Assembly: GCA_021770845.1 (NCBI GenBank) | Contig: JAETQF010000001.1 | Span: forward strand, 1 to 64,000 | Reading direction: 5' to 3' | From: Oscillospiraceae bacterium | GTDB taxonomy: Bacteria > Bacillota > Clostridia > Oscillospirales > Oscillospiraceae | DNA length: 64,000 nt | In this document: one piece after another, positions 48,786 to 57,036 of the stretch | Numbering within the stretch: position 1 is the stretch's first letter | Layout: each line of letters starts with the position of its first letter | Program-made: the position numbers and the translations under genes | The notes under the pieces: generated by a model | What the model was told of the DNA's origin: nothing | Database searches by the model: none | The model's input: only the letters and a program-made list of their open reading frames with translations

Positions 48786-50003
48786 ATGGCCCGCGTCAAC
48801 CAGAATTTCAAAAAACTTCCCGGAGGATACCTGTTTCCCGAGATAGGCCGCCGGGTGCGGGCCTTTTCCGCCCAGAACCCGCCCCTGCCCCTGATCCGCC
48901 TGGGCATCGGGGACGTGACCCTGCCCCTGGCCCCCGCGGTGGTGGACGCCATGGTGAAGGCGTCCCGGGAGATGGGGGTGAAGGAGACCTTCCGGGGCTA
49001 CTGCGAGGAGACCTGCTGCGCCTACGACTTCCTGCGCTTCGCCATCCGGGACGATTATAAGACCCGAGGGGTGTACATCGCGGACGACGAGATCTTTGTG
49101 TCTGACGGGGCCAAGAGCGACTGCGGCAGCATTGGGGACATCTTCTCGGTGGACAACGTGGTGGCGGTGTGCGACCCGGTCTATCCCGTCTACGTGGACA
49201 CCAACGCCATGGCAGGCCGCGCCGGGGACTTCGACGGGGAGCGGTGGACGGAGCTTGTCTATCTGCCCTGCACGGCGGAGAACGGCTTTTTTCCCGATCT
49301 GCCTGCAGGCAAGGCTCCGGATCTTATCTACATTTGTTCTCCCAACAACCCCACCGGGGCGGCGGCCACCTATGAGCAGCTCAAGGTGTGGGTGGACTAC
49401 GCCAACGCCCACGGCAGCGTGATCCTGTTCGACTCCGCCTATGAGGCGTTCATCCGGGAGGAGGGCATCCCCCACAGCATCTTCGAGGTGGAGGGGGCCA
49501 AGACCTGCGCCATTGAGTTCCGCTCCTTCTCCAAGTCCGCCGGATTCACCGGCAACCGCTGCGCCTACACCGTCATACCCAAAGCACTGGAGCGGGACGG
49601 CGTGTCCCTGCGGGATCTGTGGAACCGCCGCCAGGGGAGCAAGTTCAACGGCGTGCCCTACGTCATCCAGCGGGCAGCGGAGGCGGCCCTGTCGCCCCAG
49701 GGCAAGGCCCAGACCAAGGCCGCCATTGACTACTACTTGAAGAACGCCCAGGTGATCCGGGACGGCCTGTCCGCCGCGGGGCTGACGGTATACGGCGGGG
49801 TGAACGCTCCCTACCTGTGGGTGAAAACCCCCAACAATGCCCCCTCCTGGGACTTCTTTGATGTGCTGCTGAAACGGGCCTGCGTGGTGACTACCCCCGG
49901 GGCGGGCTTCGGCCCCAGCGGGGAGGGTTACGTCCGGGTCACCGCCTTCGGGGACGCAGACGCCACCCGGGAGGCCGTCCAGCGGATTGTATCCGTCCTG
50001 TAA
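48786..50003 (+). CDS. dapL: LL-diaminopimelate aminotransferase
   Basis: A 405-residue class I/II PLP aminotransferase that makes LL-diaminopimelate from tetrahydrodipicolinate in one step, bypassing the succinyl/acetyl route. It matches DapL: PGGYLFPEIGRRVRAF, LIRLGIGDVTLPLAPAVVDA, SDGAKSDCGSIGDIF, ICSPNNPTGAA and the PLP Lys in FSKSAGFTGNR. The ATG at 48786 follows AAGGAG; the GTG in the track is inside that site. With dapF it completes the late lysine/meso-DAP branch. Confidence 0.95.
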   Translation: MARVNQNFKKLPGGYLFPEIGRRVRAFSAQNPPLPLIRLGIGDVTLPLAPAVVDAMVKASREMGVKETFRGYCEETCCAYDFLRFAIRDDYKTRGVYIADDEIFVSDGAKSDCGSIGDIFSVDNVVAVCDPVYPVYVDTNAMAGRAGDFDGERWTELVYLPCTAENGFFPDLPAGKAPDLIYICSPNNPTGAAATYEQLKVWVDYANAHGSVILFDSAYEAFIREEGIPHSIFEVEGAKTCAIEFRSFSKSAGFTGNRCAYTVIPKALERDGVSLRDLWNRRQGSKFNGVPYVIQRAAEAALSPQGKAQTKAAIDYYLKNAQVIRDGLSAAGLTVYGGVNAPYLWVKTPNNAPSWDFFDVLLKRACVVTTPGAGFGPSGEGYVRVTAFGDADATREAVQRIVSVL

Positions 50004-50019
50004 CAGCAAAAAACAAAGC

Positions 50020-50081
50020 AAACCGGCTCATTGAAAGCAAGTGGAAAGTAATTCCACTTGTCAAAAATGGGCCGGTTTTTT
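50020..50081 (+). terminator. Intrinsic terminator of dapL
   Basis: AAACCGGC ... GCCGGTTTTTT forms the outer stem, with an inner perfect CAAGTGGAA/TTCCACTTG hairpin (50039-50061). The T-run follows directly. Confidence 0.85.
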
Positions 50082-50132
50082 CATGCCTGAATGGGCTCAA
50101 AACCGGCCCGCCCCTAAAAATTTTCCAACCCG

Positions 50133-50162
50133 GTCATATCGTGGGACACGCCCTCATAGAAA
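50133..50162 (+). promoter_or_regulatory. Sigma-E-type promoter of spoIIIA operon
   Basis: GTCATAT (50133-50139), a 15-base spacer and CATAGAAA (50155-50162), close to the sigma-E consensus. The spoIIIA operon is a known sigma-E target, and the sigK promoter in this window has the same spacing. Confidence 0.6.
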
Positions 50163-50189
50163 TGGGGTAACGAGTAAGGCGGTGACTTT

Positions 50190-51092
50190 ATGGACAAGCG
50201 ATATCCCTGGGAGCAGGCGGCGGCGGTGCTGCCGGAGCCCCTGCGGGCGGGCCTGCGGGGGCTGGGAGCGGACAGGCTGTCCGATCTGGAGGAGGTGCGG
50301 CTCCGCCGGGGCTTCCCCATGACGGCCCTGCTGCCGGGGGGAGAAGTGGACACGGACACGCCCCCCATCGGGGAGGAGGAGCTGCGCCAGGTGCTGGAGA
50401 ACGCCACCCAGTCATCGGCCCACACGGCGCTGGATCGGGTGCGGCAGGGCTTTGTCACCCTGCGGGGCGGGCACCGGGTAGGGCTGTGCGGCTCAGTGGT
50501 GCGCCGGGACGGCGGGATCGTCACCCTGCGGGAGCTGTCCTCTCTGTCCATCCGAGTGGCCCGCCCGGTGGTGGGACAGGCCGGGGCGCTGCTGCCCCAG
50601 CTCAGGGAGGCCGGGGCCTTTGCCAGCACCCTGATCCTGGCCCCGCCGGGGGCGGGCAAGACCACCCTGCTGCGGGAGCTGGTGCGGGGCCTGTCCGACG
50701 GGGAGGGGGGCGCGCCCCTGCGGGTGGGGGTGGCGGACGAGCGCGGGGAGATCGCCGCCCTGTGGCAGGGGGAGCCCCAGCTCTACGTGGGCCGCCACAC
50801 CGACGTGCTGGACGGCTGCTCCAAGGCGGAGGGGCTGTCCATGCTCATTCGGGGGATGAACCCCCAGGCGGTGGCGGTGGACGAGATCACCGACCCCGCC
50901 GACGTGCGGGCGGTGGCAGAGGCGGCGGGCTGCGGCGCGGCGCTGCTGGCCACCGCCCACGGCGGCGGGCCGGAGGATCTCCGCCGCAGGCCGGTGTACC
51001 GGGCGCTGCTGTCGGCGGGGGTGTTCCGACGGCTGGTGGTGCTGGAGCGCCGGGACGGACGGCGGACGGCCCGGGTGGAGGCGTTGCCGTGA
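50190..51092 (+). CDS. spoIIIAA: Stage III sporulation protein AA (ATPase)
   Basis: A 300-residue secretion-type ATPase, distantly related to type II/IV secretion ATPases, that powers the SpoIIIA-SpoIIQ channel between mother cell and forespore. Walker A is APPGAGKTTLLREL (about residue 155), Walker B VAVDEITDPADV, with GVADERGEIAALW and HTDVLDGCSKAEG between. First gene of an eight-gene operon; stop and next GTG start overlap. Confidence 0.95.
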   Translation: MDKRYPWEQAAAVLPEPLRAGLRGLGADRLSDLEEVRLRRGFPMTALLPGGEVDTDTPPIGEEELRQVLENATQSSAHTALDRVRQGFVTLRGGHRVGLCGSVVRRDGGIVTLRELSSLSIRVARPVVGQAGALLPQLREAGAFASTLILAPPGAGKTTLLRELVRGLSDGEGGAPLRVGVADERGEIAALWQGEPQLYVGRHTDVLDGCSKAEGLSMLIRGMNPQAVAVDEITDPADVRAVAEAAGCGAALLATAHGGGPEDLRRRPVYRALLSAGVFRRLVVLERRDGRRTARVEALP

Positions 51093-51601
51093 TCCGGGCG
51101 GCGGGGGCGTGCCTGCTGATGGCAGGCTGCGGGGCCCTGGGCCTGGGGGCGGTGGGCCGGCTGGACGGCCGGGTGCGGGATCTGCGGGAGCTGTCGGCGG
51201 GGCTGGACATCCTCCAGCGGGAGCTGGGCTGGCGGCTGTCCCCTCTGCCCGGGGCGCTGGAGACGGCGGCGGCGGGCGTCCACGGACGGGCCGCCCGGTT
51301 CTTCTCCTTCTGTGCCCAGGGTGCGGGGGTGTTGGACGGCGCGCCCTTTCGGTCGCTGTGGCAGGAGGGGCTGGAGCGGTGCCCCCTGGCGCTGGATCGG
51401 GAGGATCGGGCGCTGGTGGAGCAGCTGGGCCCCATACTGGGCCGGTACGACGGGGACAGCCAGCGGCAGGCCGTGGAAGGTGTTGTGGCGGGGCTGGCCC
51501 GGCGGCGGGAGCAGGCGGAGGAGGAGCGGCGGCGGCTGGGCCGGGTGTACGGCGTGCTGGGGGTGACGGCGGGGCTGTTCCTCACCATCCTGCTGATTTG
51601 A
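51089..51601 (+). CDS. spoIIIAB: Stage III sporulation protein AB
   Basis: A 170-residue membrane protein with helices at both ends (AGACLLMAGCGALGLGAVGR and VYGVLGVTAGLFLTILLI), and a helical cytoplasmic middle resembling type II secretion GspF-like proteins. The start is GTG at 51089, overlapping the spoIIIAA stop (GTGA). It is the platform protein of the engulfment channel. Typical length. Confidence 0.93.
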   Translation: MIRAAGACLLMAGCGALGLGAVGRLDGRVRDLRELSAGLDILQRELGWRLSPLPGALETAAAGVHGRAARFFSFCAQGAGVLDGAPFRSLWQEGLERCPLALDREDRALVEQLGPILGRYDGDSQRQAVEGVVAGLARRREQAEEERRRLGRVYGVLGVTAGLFLTILLI

Positions 51602-51618
51602 ACCAAGGAGGAGTCAAT

Positions 51619-51813
51619 GTGAACGTGGATCTGATTTTCAAAATTGCCGCCATCGGCATTCTGGTGTCGGTGCTCAACCAGGTGCTGACCCGCTCGGGCC
51701 GGGACGAGATGGCCACCATGACCACCCTGGTGGCGCTGGTGGTGGTGCTCATGATCGTGGTGCAGGAGATCAGCAGCCTGTTCGACCTGGTGAAGAACCT
51801 GTTCGGGCTGTGA
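51619..51813 (+). CDS. spoIIIAC: Stage III sporulation protein AC
   Basis: A 64-residue protein with two membrane helices (VDLIFKIAAIGILVSVLNQV and MTTLVALVVVLMIVVQEISS), normal for SpoIIIAC. The GTG start at 51619 lies about seven bases after AAGGAGGAG; the nearby ATG is out of frame. Component of the forespore feeding channel. Confidence 0.92.
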   Translation: MNVDLIFKIAAIGILVSVLNQVLTRSGRDEMATMTTLVALVVVLMIVVQEISSLFDLVKNLFGL

Positions 51814-52196
51814 GCGACATGATAAAGGTGGCGGCGGCGGCCATCGCCGCCGCGGTGTGCACGGTGGTGGTGCGAAAGCAGGCTCCGGAGCTGGGGCTGG
51901 TGCTGGGCATATGTGCCGGGGCGGTGATTCTGCTGTACTGCTCCGGGGCCCTCCAGGCGGTGATGGAGCTGATGGACAAGCTGATGGAGGCCGGGGGGCT
52001 GTCCCCCCAGGTGGTGGGGCCGGTGGTAAAGACGGCGGGGGTGGCTATCGTCACCCGGCTGTCCTCCGACTTCTGCCGGGACGCGGGAGAGGGGGGGCTG
52101 GCCTCGGCGGTGGAGCTGGCGGGGACGGCCCTGGCCCTGGTGGCGGTGCTGCCGCTGATGACGGCGGTGGTGGATACCCTGACGGGGCTGATCTGA
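51810..52196 (+). CDS. spoIIIAD: Stage III sporulation protein AD
   Basis: A 128-residue protein with about four membrane helices, related to SpoIIIAC but longer (KQAPELGLVLGICAGAVILL). The GTG at 51810 overlaps the spoIIIAC stop; an ATG at 51819 is an alternative start. Channel component. Confidence 0.92.
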   Translation: MSDMIKVAAAAIAAAVCTVVVRKQAPELGLVLGICAGAVILLYCSGALQAVMELMDKLMEAGGLSPQVVGPVVKTAGVAIVTRLSSDFCRDAGEGGLASAVELAGTALALVAVLPLMTAVVDTLTGLI

Positions 52197-52208
52197 GGGG
52201 GCGGCGGG

Positions 52209-53312
52209 ATGAAAGGAAAACTGCTGTTCGCGCTGTTGCCCCTGCTGTTGGTTCTGCTCTGCCTGCCGGCGCGGGCATCCAGCATTGGGGAGGTTCGCAT
52301 CGTCCAGGAGGAGGACTTCGGCCTGGACGAGCTGGAGCGGGCCGCAGCGGAGCAGGGGGGAACGGCGGAGTACGGCGCGGCCCTGGACGACGGGCTGGCG
52401 GAGCTGGTGGACACCGGCACCCGGGAGCTGGGGGGTATCCTCCGCCGGGCGGTGCGCTCGGGGGTGCTGATCCTGGTGATCCTGCTGTTCTGCGGACTGG
52501 TGGAGACGGTGCAGGAGGGCGCGGGAGGGACGGCTGCCCGCTCGGTATCCCTGGCGGGGACGCTGGCGGTGACGGCGGTGGCGGTGGCGGACGTGAACGC
52601 CCTGCTGGGCATGGGCACGGGGGCCATCGCCAGGATGACCTCCTTTGCCAATGTGCTCCTGCCCACGGCGGCGGCGGTGACGGCGGCCACCGGGGCCATC
52701 ACCGGGGCGGCGGCCCGGCAGCTGGCGGCGGCCCTCTTTTCCGATCTGCTGGTGAACCTGATCAACGGCCTGCTGGTGCCCCTGCTGTACGGCTACATCG
52801 CCGCGTCGGTGGCCCAGGCGGCGGTGGGGGAGGGCAGGCTGAAGCGGCTGGCGGATCTGCTGAAGTGGACGGTGACCACGGTGCTGACGGTGGTGACTCT
52901 GGCCTTTGTGGGCTACCTGACGGCCAGCGGGGTGGTGGCGGGGACGGCGGACGCCGCCACGGTAAAGGCCGCCAAGCTGGCCATATCCGGGGCCATCCCG
53001 GTGGTGGGCGGAATTTTGTCCGACGCGGCGGAGACGGTGCTGGCGTCGGCAGGAGTATTGAAGGGGACGGTGGGGGTGTTCGGTATGGTGACCATTCTGG
53101 GGATCTGCCTGATCCCCCTCTTGCAGCTCTCGGTGCACTATCTGGCCTATAAGCTGACGGCGGCTCTGGCCGCCGCCATGGGGGACGGGCCGGTGTGCGC
53201 CCTGGTGGATCGGCTGGGGAGCGCCTTCGGGCTGGTGCTGGGCATGACGGGGGCGTGCTGCCTGCTGCTGCTCATCGCGCTGGTGTCCTGCGTGTCGGTG
53301 GCCGCCCTATGA
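52209..53312 (+). CDS. spoIIIAE: Stage III sporulation protein AE
   Basis: A 367-residue membrane protein with a cleavable-type signal peptide (LLFALLPLLLVLLCLPARA), an outside N-terminal part and several helices resembling a permease. It is the largest membrane component of the SpoIIIA channel. ATGA overlap with spoIIIAF. Confidence 0.94.
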   Translation: MKGKLLFALLPLLLVLLCLPARASSIGEVRIVQEEDFGLDELERAAAEQGGTAEYGAALDDGLAELVDTGTRELGGILRRAVRSGVLILVILLFCGLVETVQEGAGGTAARSVSLAGTLAVTAVAVADVNALLGMGTGAIARMTSFANVLLPTAAAVTAATGAITGAAARQLAAALFSDLLVNLINGLLVPLLYGYIAASVAQAAVGEGRLKRLADLLKWTVTTVLTVVTLAFVGYLTASGVVAGTADAATVKAAKLAISGAIPVVGGILSDAAETVLASAGVLKGTVGVFGMVTILGICLIPLLQLSVHYLAYKLTAALAAAMGDGPVCALVDRLGSAFGLVLGMTGACCLLLLIALVSCVSVAAL

Positions 53313-53797
53313 CGGCCCTGCGGCAGTGGCTGCTGGGGGTGGCCTGCACCGCCCTGGTGCTGGCGGCGGCGGAGGGGCTGGCCCCCAAGGGCAGCGTGAA
53401 AAAGGTGTGCCGTCTGGCGGGAGGGCTGGCCCTGCTGCTGGCGGCGGTGGGGCCGCTGCTCCGGCTGGACAGCGGGCTCATCGCCCGGGCGGCGGAGGAG
53501 TACCGGGCCGCGTCCCAAAGCTGTGAGGCGGGCCTGGCGGAAAAAAGCAATTTGCTGTATCAAACCATCATAGAGGACAACACCGCCGCATATATTGTGG
53601 ACAAGGCGGAGGAACTGGGCATCCTCTGTCAGGCGGAGGTGACCTGTTCCAATGACGAAAACGGCGTGCCCTGCCCTTGGGAGGTCACCGCCCGGGGCGT
53701 CTGGACGGAGGAGCGGCAAGCCGCGCTCAGCCGCCTGCTGGAGGACGACCTGGGTGTGCCTCCCCAGCGGCAGCACTTTGAGGAGGAACTGCCATGA
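53309..53797 (+). CDS. spoIIIAF: Stage III sporulation protein AF
   Basis: A 162-residue protein with two N-terminal membrane helices and a small outside domain that adopts a ring-building motif in B. subtilis. YRAASQSCEAGLAEKSNLLY and AAYIVDKAEELGI are typical. Overlaps spoIIIAE and spoIIIAG by four bases each. Confidence 0.93.
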   Translation: MTALRQWLLGVACTALVLAAAEGLAPKGSVKKVCRLAGGLALLLAAVGPLLRLDSGLIARAAEEYRAASQSCEAGLAEKSNLLYQTIIEDNTAAYIVDKAEELGILCQAEVTCSNDENGVPCPWEVTARGVWTEERQAALSRLLEDDLGVPPQRQHFEEELP

Positions 53798-54315
53798 AGC
53801 TCCAGTGGAAGCCCGAGCCGGGGGCGGTGTGGAAGCTGCTGAACCAGTACAAATATGTGCTGCTCGTCATCGCCGCCGGGCTCCTTTTGCTGCTGTGGCC
53901 CGCGGGGGACGGCGAGCAGAGGCCGGACACAGGCGTCCAGGAGACGGCCCGGGAGGACTTCGACCTGGAGGCCCTGGAGGAGAAGCTGTCCCGCACCCTG
54001 TCCCAGGTGGAGGGGGCGGGGCAGGTGACGGTGACCCTGACGGTCAAGAGCGGCATGGAGCGGGTGCTGGCCTCCGACCGCACCACCTCCGTCACCGACC
54101 GGGGCAGCAGCGTTGCGGAGGAGACGGTGCTGGTGAACTCCGGCGGAAGCCAGGAGGCGGTGCTGCTCAGCCGGAACTACCCCACCTTTCAGGGGGCGCT
54201 GGTGGTGTGCCAGGGGGGAGACAACGCGGAGATCCGGCTGCTGCTGACCCAGGCGGTGTCGTCCCTCACCGGGCTGGGGGCGGATCGGGTCACGGTCTGC
54301 AAGGGTACAGGGTAA
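53794..54315 (+). CDS. spoIIIAG: Stage III sporulation protein AG
   Basis: A 173-residue protein with one membrane helix (YVLLVIAAGLLLLLWPAG) and an outside ring-building domain (LSQVEGAGQVTVTLTVKSGM ... TFQGALVVCQGGDNAEIRLL). In B. subtilis SpoIIIAG forms a large ring in the intermembrane space. The insert between the two conserved blocks, rich in Thr/Ser/Glu, is usual for the family. Confidence 0.94.
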   Translation: MKLQWKPEPGAVWKLLNQYKYVLLVIAAGLLLLLWPAGDGEQRPDTGVQETAREDFDLEALEEKLSRTLSQVEGAGQVTVTLTVKSGMERVLASDRTTSVTDRGSSVAEETVLVNSGGSQEAVLLSRNYPTFQGALVVCQGGDNAEIRLLLTQAVSSLTGLGADRVTVCKGTG

Positions 54316-54361
54316 ACGCTATTATTTGCGTGGAACAAAATTTAAAGTGGAGGGCAGAGCA

Positions 54362-54985
54362 ATGAGTGTGTGGAAACGTAACGCGGTGGTTGTGGCCATC
54401 GTCCTGTTCGTGGGGGCGGCGGTGTACCTCAACTGGTCGTACAGCAAGGAGTCGGCGGACGGCGGCAAGGACGGCGAGGGCGGCAAGCTGCTGGGCCAGA
54501 CGACCCTGGTCAACGGGGAGGAGGACGGCAAGGGCGCCGCCGGCAAGCCTGGGGAGACAAACCCCGGCGCCCAGGCCAGCGCCGATCCCAGCGCCGTCCC
54601 CAGCCAGGAGCCTGGGAGCACAACGTCCACGGGCTATTTCGCGTCCGCCCGGCTGAACCGGCAGCAGGCCCGGGACAGCGCCCTGGAGCTGCTCCAGCAG
54701 GCCGCCGCCGACGAGAACGCCCAGCAGACCATGCTGGACGAGGCCAACGCGTCTATCCAGGCCATGGCCGCTCTCACCCTGTCTGAGGCCAAGGTGGAGA
54801 ACCTGGTGACCGCCAAGGGCTACGGCGACTGCGTGTGCTTCATCAACAAGGACAGCGCCAGCGTGGTGGTTTCCTCCACCGCCGAGGGCCTGAATGAGAC
54901 GGACATCGCCAAGATCGCCGAGATCGTCATGGAGGAGACCGGCCTGACCCCCACCAAGGTGACTATCATTGAGGCGGAGCCGTAA
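54362..54985 (+). CDS. spoIIIAH: Stage III sporulation protein AH
   Basis: A 207-residue single-pass protein (helix NAVVVAIVLFVGAAVYLNWS) whose outside domain pairs with SpoIIQ of the forespore: FASARLNRQQARDSALELLQ, NLVTAKGYGDCVCFINKDSA and ETGLTPTKVTIIEAEP are conserved. A Gly/Ala/Pro-rich linker of about 70 residues separates helix and domain. The ATG at 54362 is preceded by GGAGGG. Last spoIIIA gene. Confidence 0.94.
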   Translation: MSVWKRNAVVVAIVLFVGAAVYLNWSYSKESADGGKDGEGGKLLGQTTLVNGEEDGKGAAGKPGETNPGAQASADPSAVPSQEPGSTTSTGYFASARLNRQQARDSALELLQQAAADENAQQTMLDEANASIQAMAALTLSEAKVENLVTAKGYGDCVCFINKDSASVVVSSTAEGLNETDIAKIAEIVMEETGLTPTKVTIIEAEP

Positions 54986-55017
54986 AAGAGGAGGCGCGGC
55001 CCCGCGAAAAATCGGGA

Positions 55018-55046
55018 TTGTAATTTTGCCGCCGGGGTGATATAAT
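55018..55046 (+). promoter_or_regulatory. Sigma-A promoter of Asp23 gene
   Basis: TTGTAA (55018-55023), 17 bases, TATAAT (55041-55046), so vegetative transcription restarts here after the sporulation operon. Confidence 0.7.
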
Positions 55047-55079
55047 ACCTTCAGCTTGGAAAAAGGAGCGTGAGGCGTC

Positions 55080-55448
55080 ATGGCCGAAGGCAGGGAATAT
55101 ATCTCCCACGAGAGCGAGCTGGGCAGCGTCAGCATATCCGAGGAGGTGCTGGCCGTCATCGCGGCGGCCGCCGCGGTAGAGGTGGAGGGCGTAAGCTGTC
55201 TGGGCTCCGGCCTGAGCAGCGACGGGGCCGCCACGGCCAACCGCAAGGCCCTGACCCGCGGGGTACGCCTGTGGGTGGAGGAGGAGAAGGTGACCGTGGA
55301 GCTGTCCATCCTGGTGCGGTACGGCTATGTGGTCACCGACGTGGCCCGGGCGGTGCAGGACGCGGTGTTCAGCGCGGTGGAAAATACCAGCGGGCTGAGC
55401 GTGGCCTGCGTCAATGTGGCCGTGGTGGGCGTGACCTTCCAGAAATAA
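55080..55448 (+). CDS. Asp23/Gls24 family envelope stress protein
   Basis: A 122-residue protein with the DUF322 pattern: GSVSISEEVLAVIAAAAAVE near the start, then VRYGYVVTDVARAVQDAVFS and VACVNVAVVGVTFQK. Members are membrane-anchored by a partner or linked to cell-envelope homeostasis. It commonly sits between spoIIIAH and nusB in Clostridia. Own promoter and terminator. Confidence 0.92.
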   Translation: MAEGREYISHESELGSVSISEEVLAVIAAAAAVEVEGVSCLGSGLSSDGAATANRKALTRGVRLWVEEEKVTVELSILVRYGYVVTDVARAVQDAVFSAVENTSGLSVACVNVAVVGVTFQK

Positions 55449-55461
55449 CGGGACGTTCCCC

Positions 55462-55491
55462 AGAGCCGGGCCGGTTTGGCCCGGCTCTTTT
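55462..55491 (+). terminator. Intrinsic terminator after Asp23 gene
   Basis: AGAGCCGGGCC pairs with GGCCCGGCTCT (11 bp, perfect), then TTT and a further T-rich stretch. Confidence 0.85.
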
Positions 55492-55545
55492 CCCTCTTTT
55501 TTCCTGAGGCGGAAAAAAGGGGTTTTCTTTTTGGCCGGCGGCGTG

Positions 55546-55551
55546 TATAAT
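55546..55551 (+). promoter_or_regulatory. -10 element of the nusB-recN operon
   Basis: A perfect TATAAT, 80 bases before nusB. The -35 region is only T-rich (TTTTCT), so strength is uncertain. No terminator or other clear promoter was noted between here and the window's right edge, suggesting one long operon. Confidence 0.5.
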
Positions 55552-55630
55552 ATGTTAGATATACACAATGGTGTGTTATGCCCATAGAGAGAAAAGCCGG
55601 CGGGCTCCGCCGGGAAAGGATGATATCCCC

Positions 55631-56086
55631 ATGAACAGAAGTACCGCCCGTGAGATTGCCGTCCACCTCGCTTTTATGCTGGCCTTCTCCAGCGAGAGCG
55701 CGGAGGAGCTGCTGGCCCGGGAGTTGACCCCGGAGGCCTTCGCCCTGCGGGCCAAGGACGAGCCGCTGTACGCCGAATTTCCCGGGGAAGGGGAGCTGGC
55801 CTATATCACCCGGTTGACCCGGGGGGTGGGCGGCCACGGGGCCGAGTTGGACGGTTACATTGAGAAATACGCCAAGGGGTGGCGGTTCTCCCGGATTGAC
55901 CGGGTGGCCTCCGCCATCATGCGGGTGACCATGTTCGAGATCCTGTATATGCCCGATGTGCCCAACAAGGTGGCCATCAACGAGGCGGTGGAGATCGGGA
56001 AGAAGTACCTGGACGACGACGTGGTGAAGTTTATCAACGGCATTTTGGGCTCCTTTGTGCGCTCCGAGCTGCCGGAGCAGGGGTGA
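55631..56086 (+). CDS. nusB: Transcription antitermination factor NusB
   Basis: A 151-residue all-helical protein that binds boxA RNA with NusE and prevents early termination in rRNA operons. Family marks: STAREIAVHLAFMLAF at the start, DRVASAIMRVTMFEILY and VAINEAVEIGKKYLDDDVVK, FINGILGSF at the end. I use the ATG at 55631 (MNRSTARE), after AAAGGATG. First gene of the housekeeping operon. Confidence 0.92.
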   Translation: MNRSTAREIAVHLAFMLAFSSESAEELLARELTPEAFALRAKDEPLYAEFPGEGELAYITRLTRGVGGHGAELDGYIEKYAKGWRFSRIDRVASAIMRVTMFEILYMPDVPNKVAINEAVEIGKKYLDDDVVKFINGILGSFVRSELPEQG

Positions 56087-56091
56087 GCGGC

Positions 56092-57036
56092 ATGGGAATA
56101 CAGTGCCTGGGCTTTGACACCAGCAATTACACCACCTCCGCCGCGGTGTTCGGCGGCGGGACGGCGGAGAACCGGGGCAGGCTGCTGACGGTGCCCGAGG
56201 GGGCCCTGGGCCTGCGGCAGAGCGACGCGCTGTTCCAGCACGTGAAGCGGCTGCACCTGATGGTGGAGCAGCTGCGCCAGGAGGGGGCCCTGGATCAGAT
56301 CGCCGCGGTGGGAGCCTCCACCCGGCCCCGGGAGGTGGAGGGCTCCTATATGCCCTGCTTCCTGGTGGGGGAGGGGGAGGGCCGCGCCCTGGCGGCGGCC
56401 CTGGGCGTGCCCTTCTGCCCGTGCTCGCACCAGCAGGGCCACGTGGCGGCGGCGGCCTGGTCGGCGGGCCGGGAGGATCTGCTGGACAAGCCCCACCTGG
56501 CCTGGCATCTGTCCGGCGGCACCACCGAGCTGCTGCGGGTGGAGCCGGAGGGCCACACCGTCCGGGCGGAGGTGGTGGGCGGCACCAGCGACATCGCCGC
56601 GGGCCAGCTGGTGGATCGGGCGGGGGTGCTGCTGGGTCTGCCCTTCCCGGCGGGCAAGGCGCTGGACGCGCTGTACCCCGAGGCGGACGATACCAGCTTC
56701 TTCCGGGTGAAGCTGAACGGCCTGACCTTCTCCCTGTCCGGCATGGAGAACAAGGTGAAGGAGCTGGCGGAGAAGGGCGAAACGCCCGCCAACATCGCCC
56801 GGTTTACCATTGACACCATCCTGAACGTGCTGGTGCGGGCCACCCGGGAGGCCCAGAAGAAGTGGCCCGGCCTGCCGGTGCTGTGCTCCGGCGGGGTGGC
56901 CTCCAACCGGCAGATCCGGGCGGCCATGGAGCGGGAGTGCGGCTCGGTGTTCGCCCAGCCCCAGTACGCCACTGACAACGCCCTGGGGGTAGCCATCCTC
57001 ACCCACCGGGCGCTGGAGCGGGGGGCGGCGGAATGA
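56092..57036 (+). CDS. Kae1/TsaD-like ASKHA-fold protein (not canonical TsaD)
   Basis: A 314-residue protein of the Kae1/TsaD-like group. GFDTSNYTTSAAVF is the first phosphate loop; SHQQGHVAAA holds the HxxxH metal site; HLSGGTTELL and LCSGGVASNRQIR are the other nucleotide-site blocks. It is divergent from TsaD, the t6A tRNA-modification enzyme, and sits between nusB and xseA, a place where Oscillospirales often carry this paralogue. The ATG at 56092 is used; a GTG overlapping the nusB stop is an alternative. Its true substrate is unknown. Confidence 0.82.
   Translation: MGIQCLGFDTSNYTTSAAVFGGGTAENRGRLLTVPEGALGLRQSDALFQHVKRLHLMVEQLRQEGALDQIAAVGASTRPREVEGSYMPCFLVGEGEGRALAAALGVPFCPCSHQQGHVAAAAWSAGREDLLDKPHLAWHLSGGTTELLRVEPEGHTVRAEVVGGTSDIAAGQLVDRAGVLLGLPFPAGKALDALYPEADDTSFFRVKLNGLTFSLSGMENKVKELAEKGETPANIARFTIDTILNVLVRATREAQKKWPGLPVLCSGGVASNRQIRAAMERECGSVFAQPQYATDNALGVAILTHRALERGAAE

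Noticed and set aside
50486-51080. Upstream part of the 371-aa ORF containing spoIIIAB
   Set aside because: It is an alternative frame of spoIIIAA; the real spoIIIAB starts at the GTG overlapping the spoIIIAA stop.
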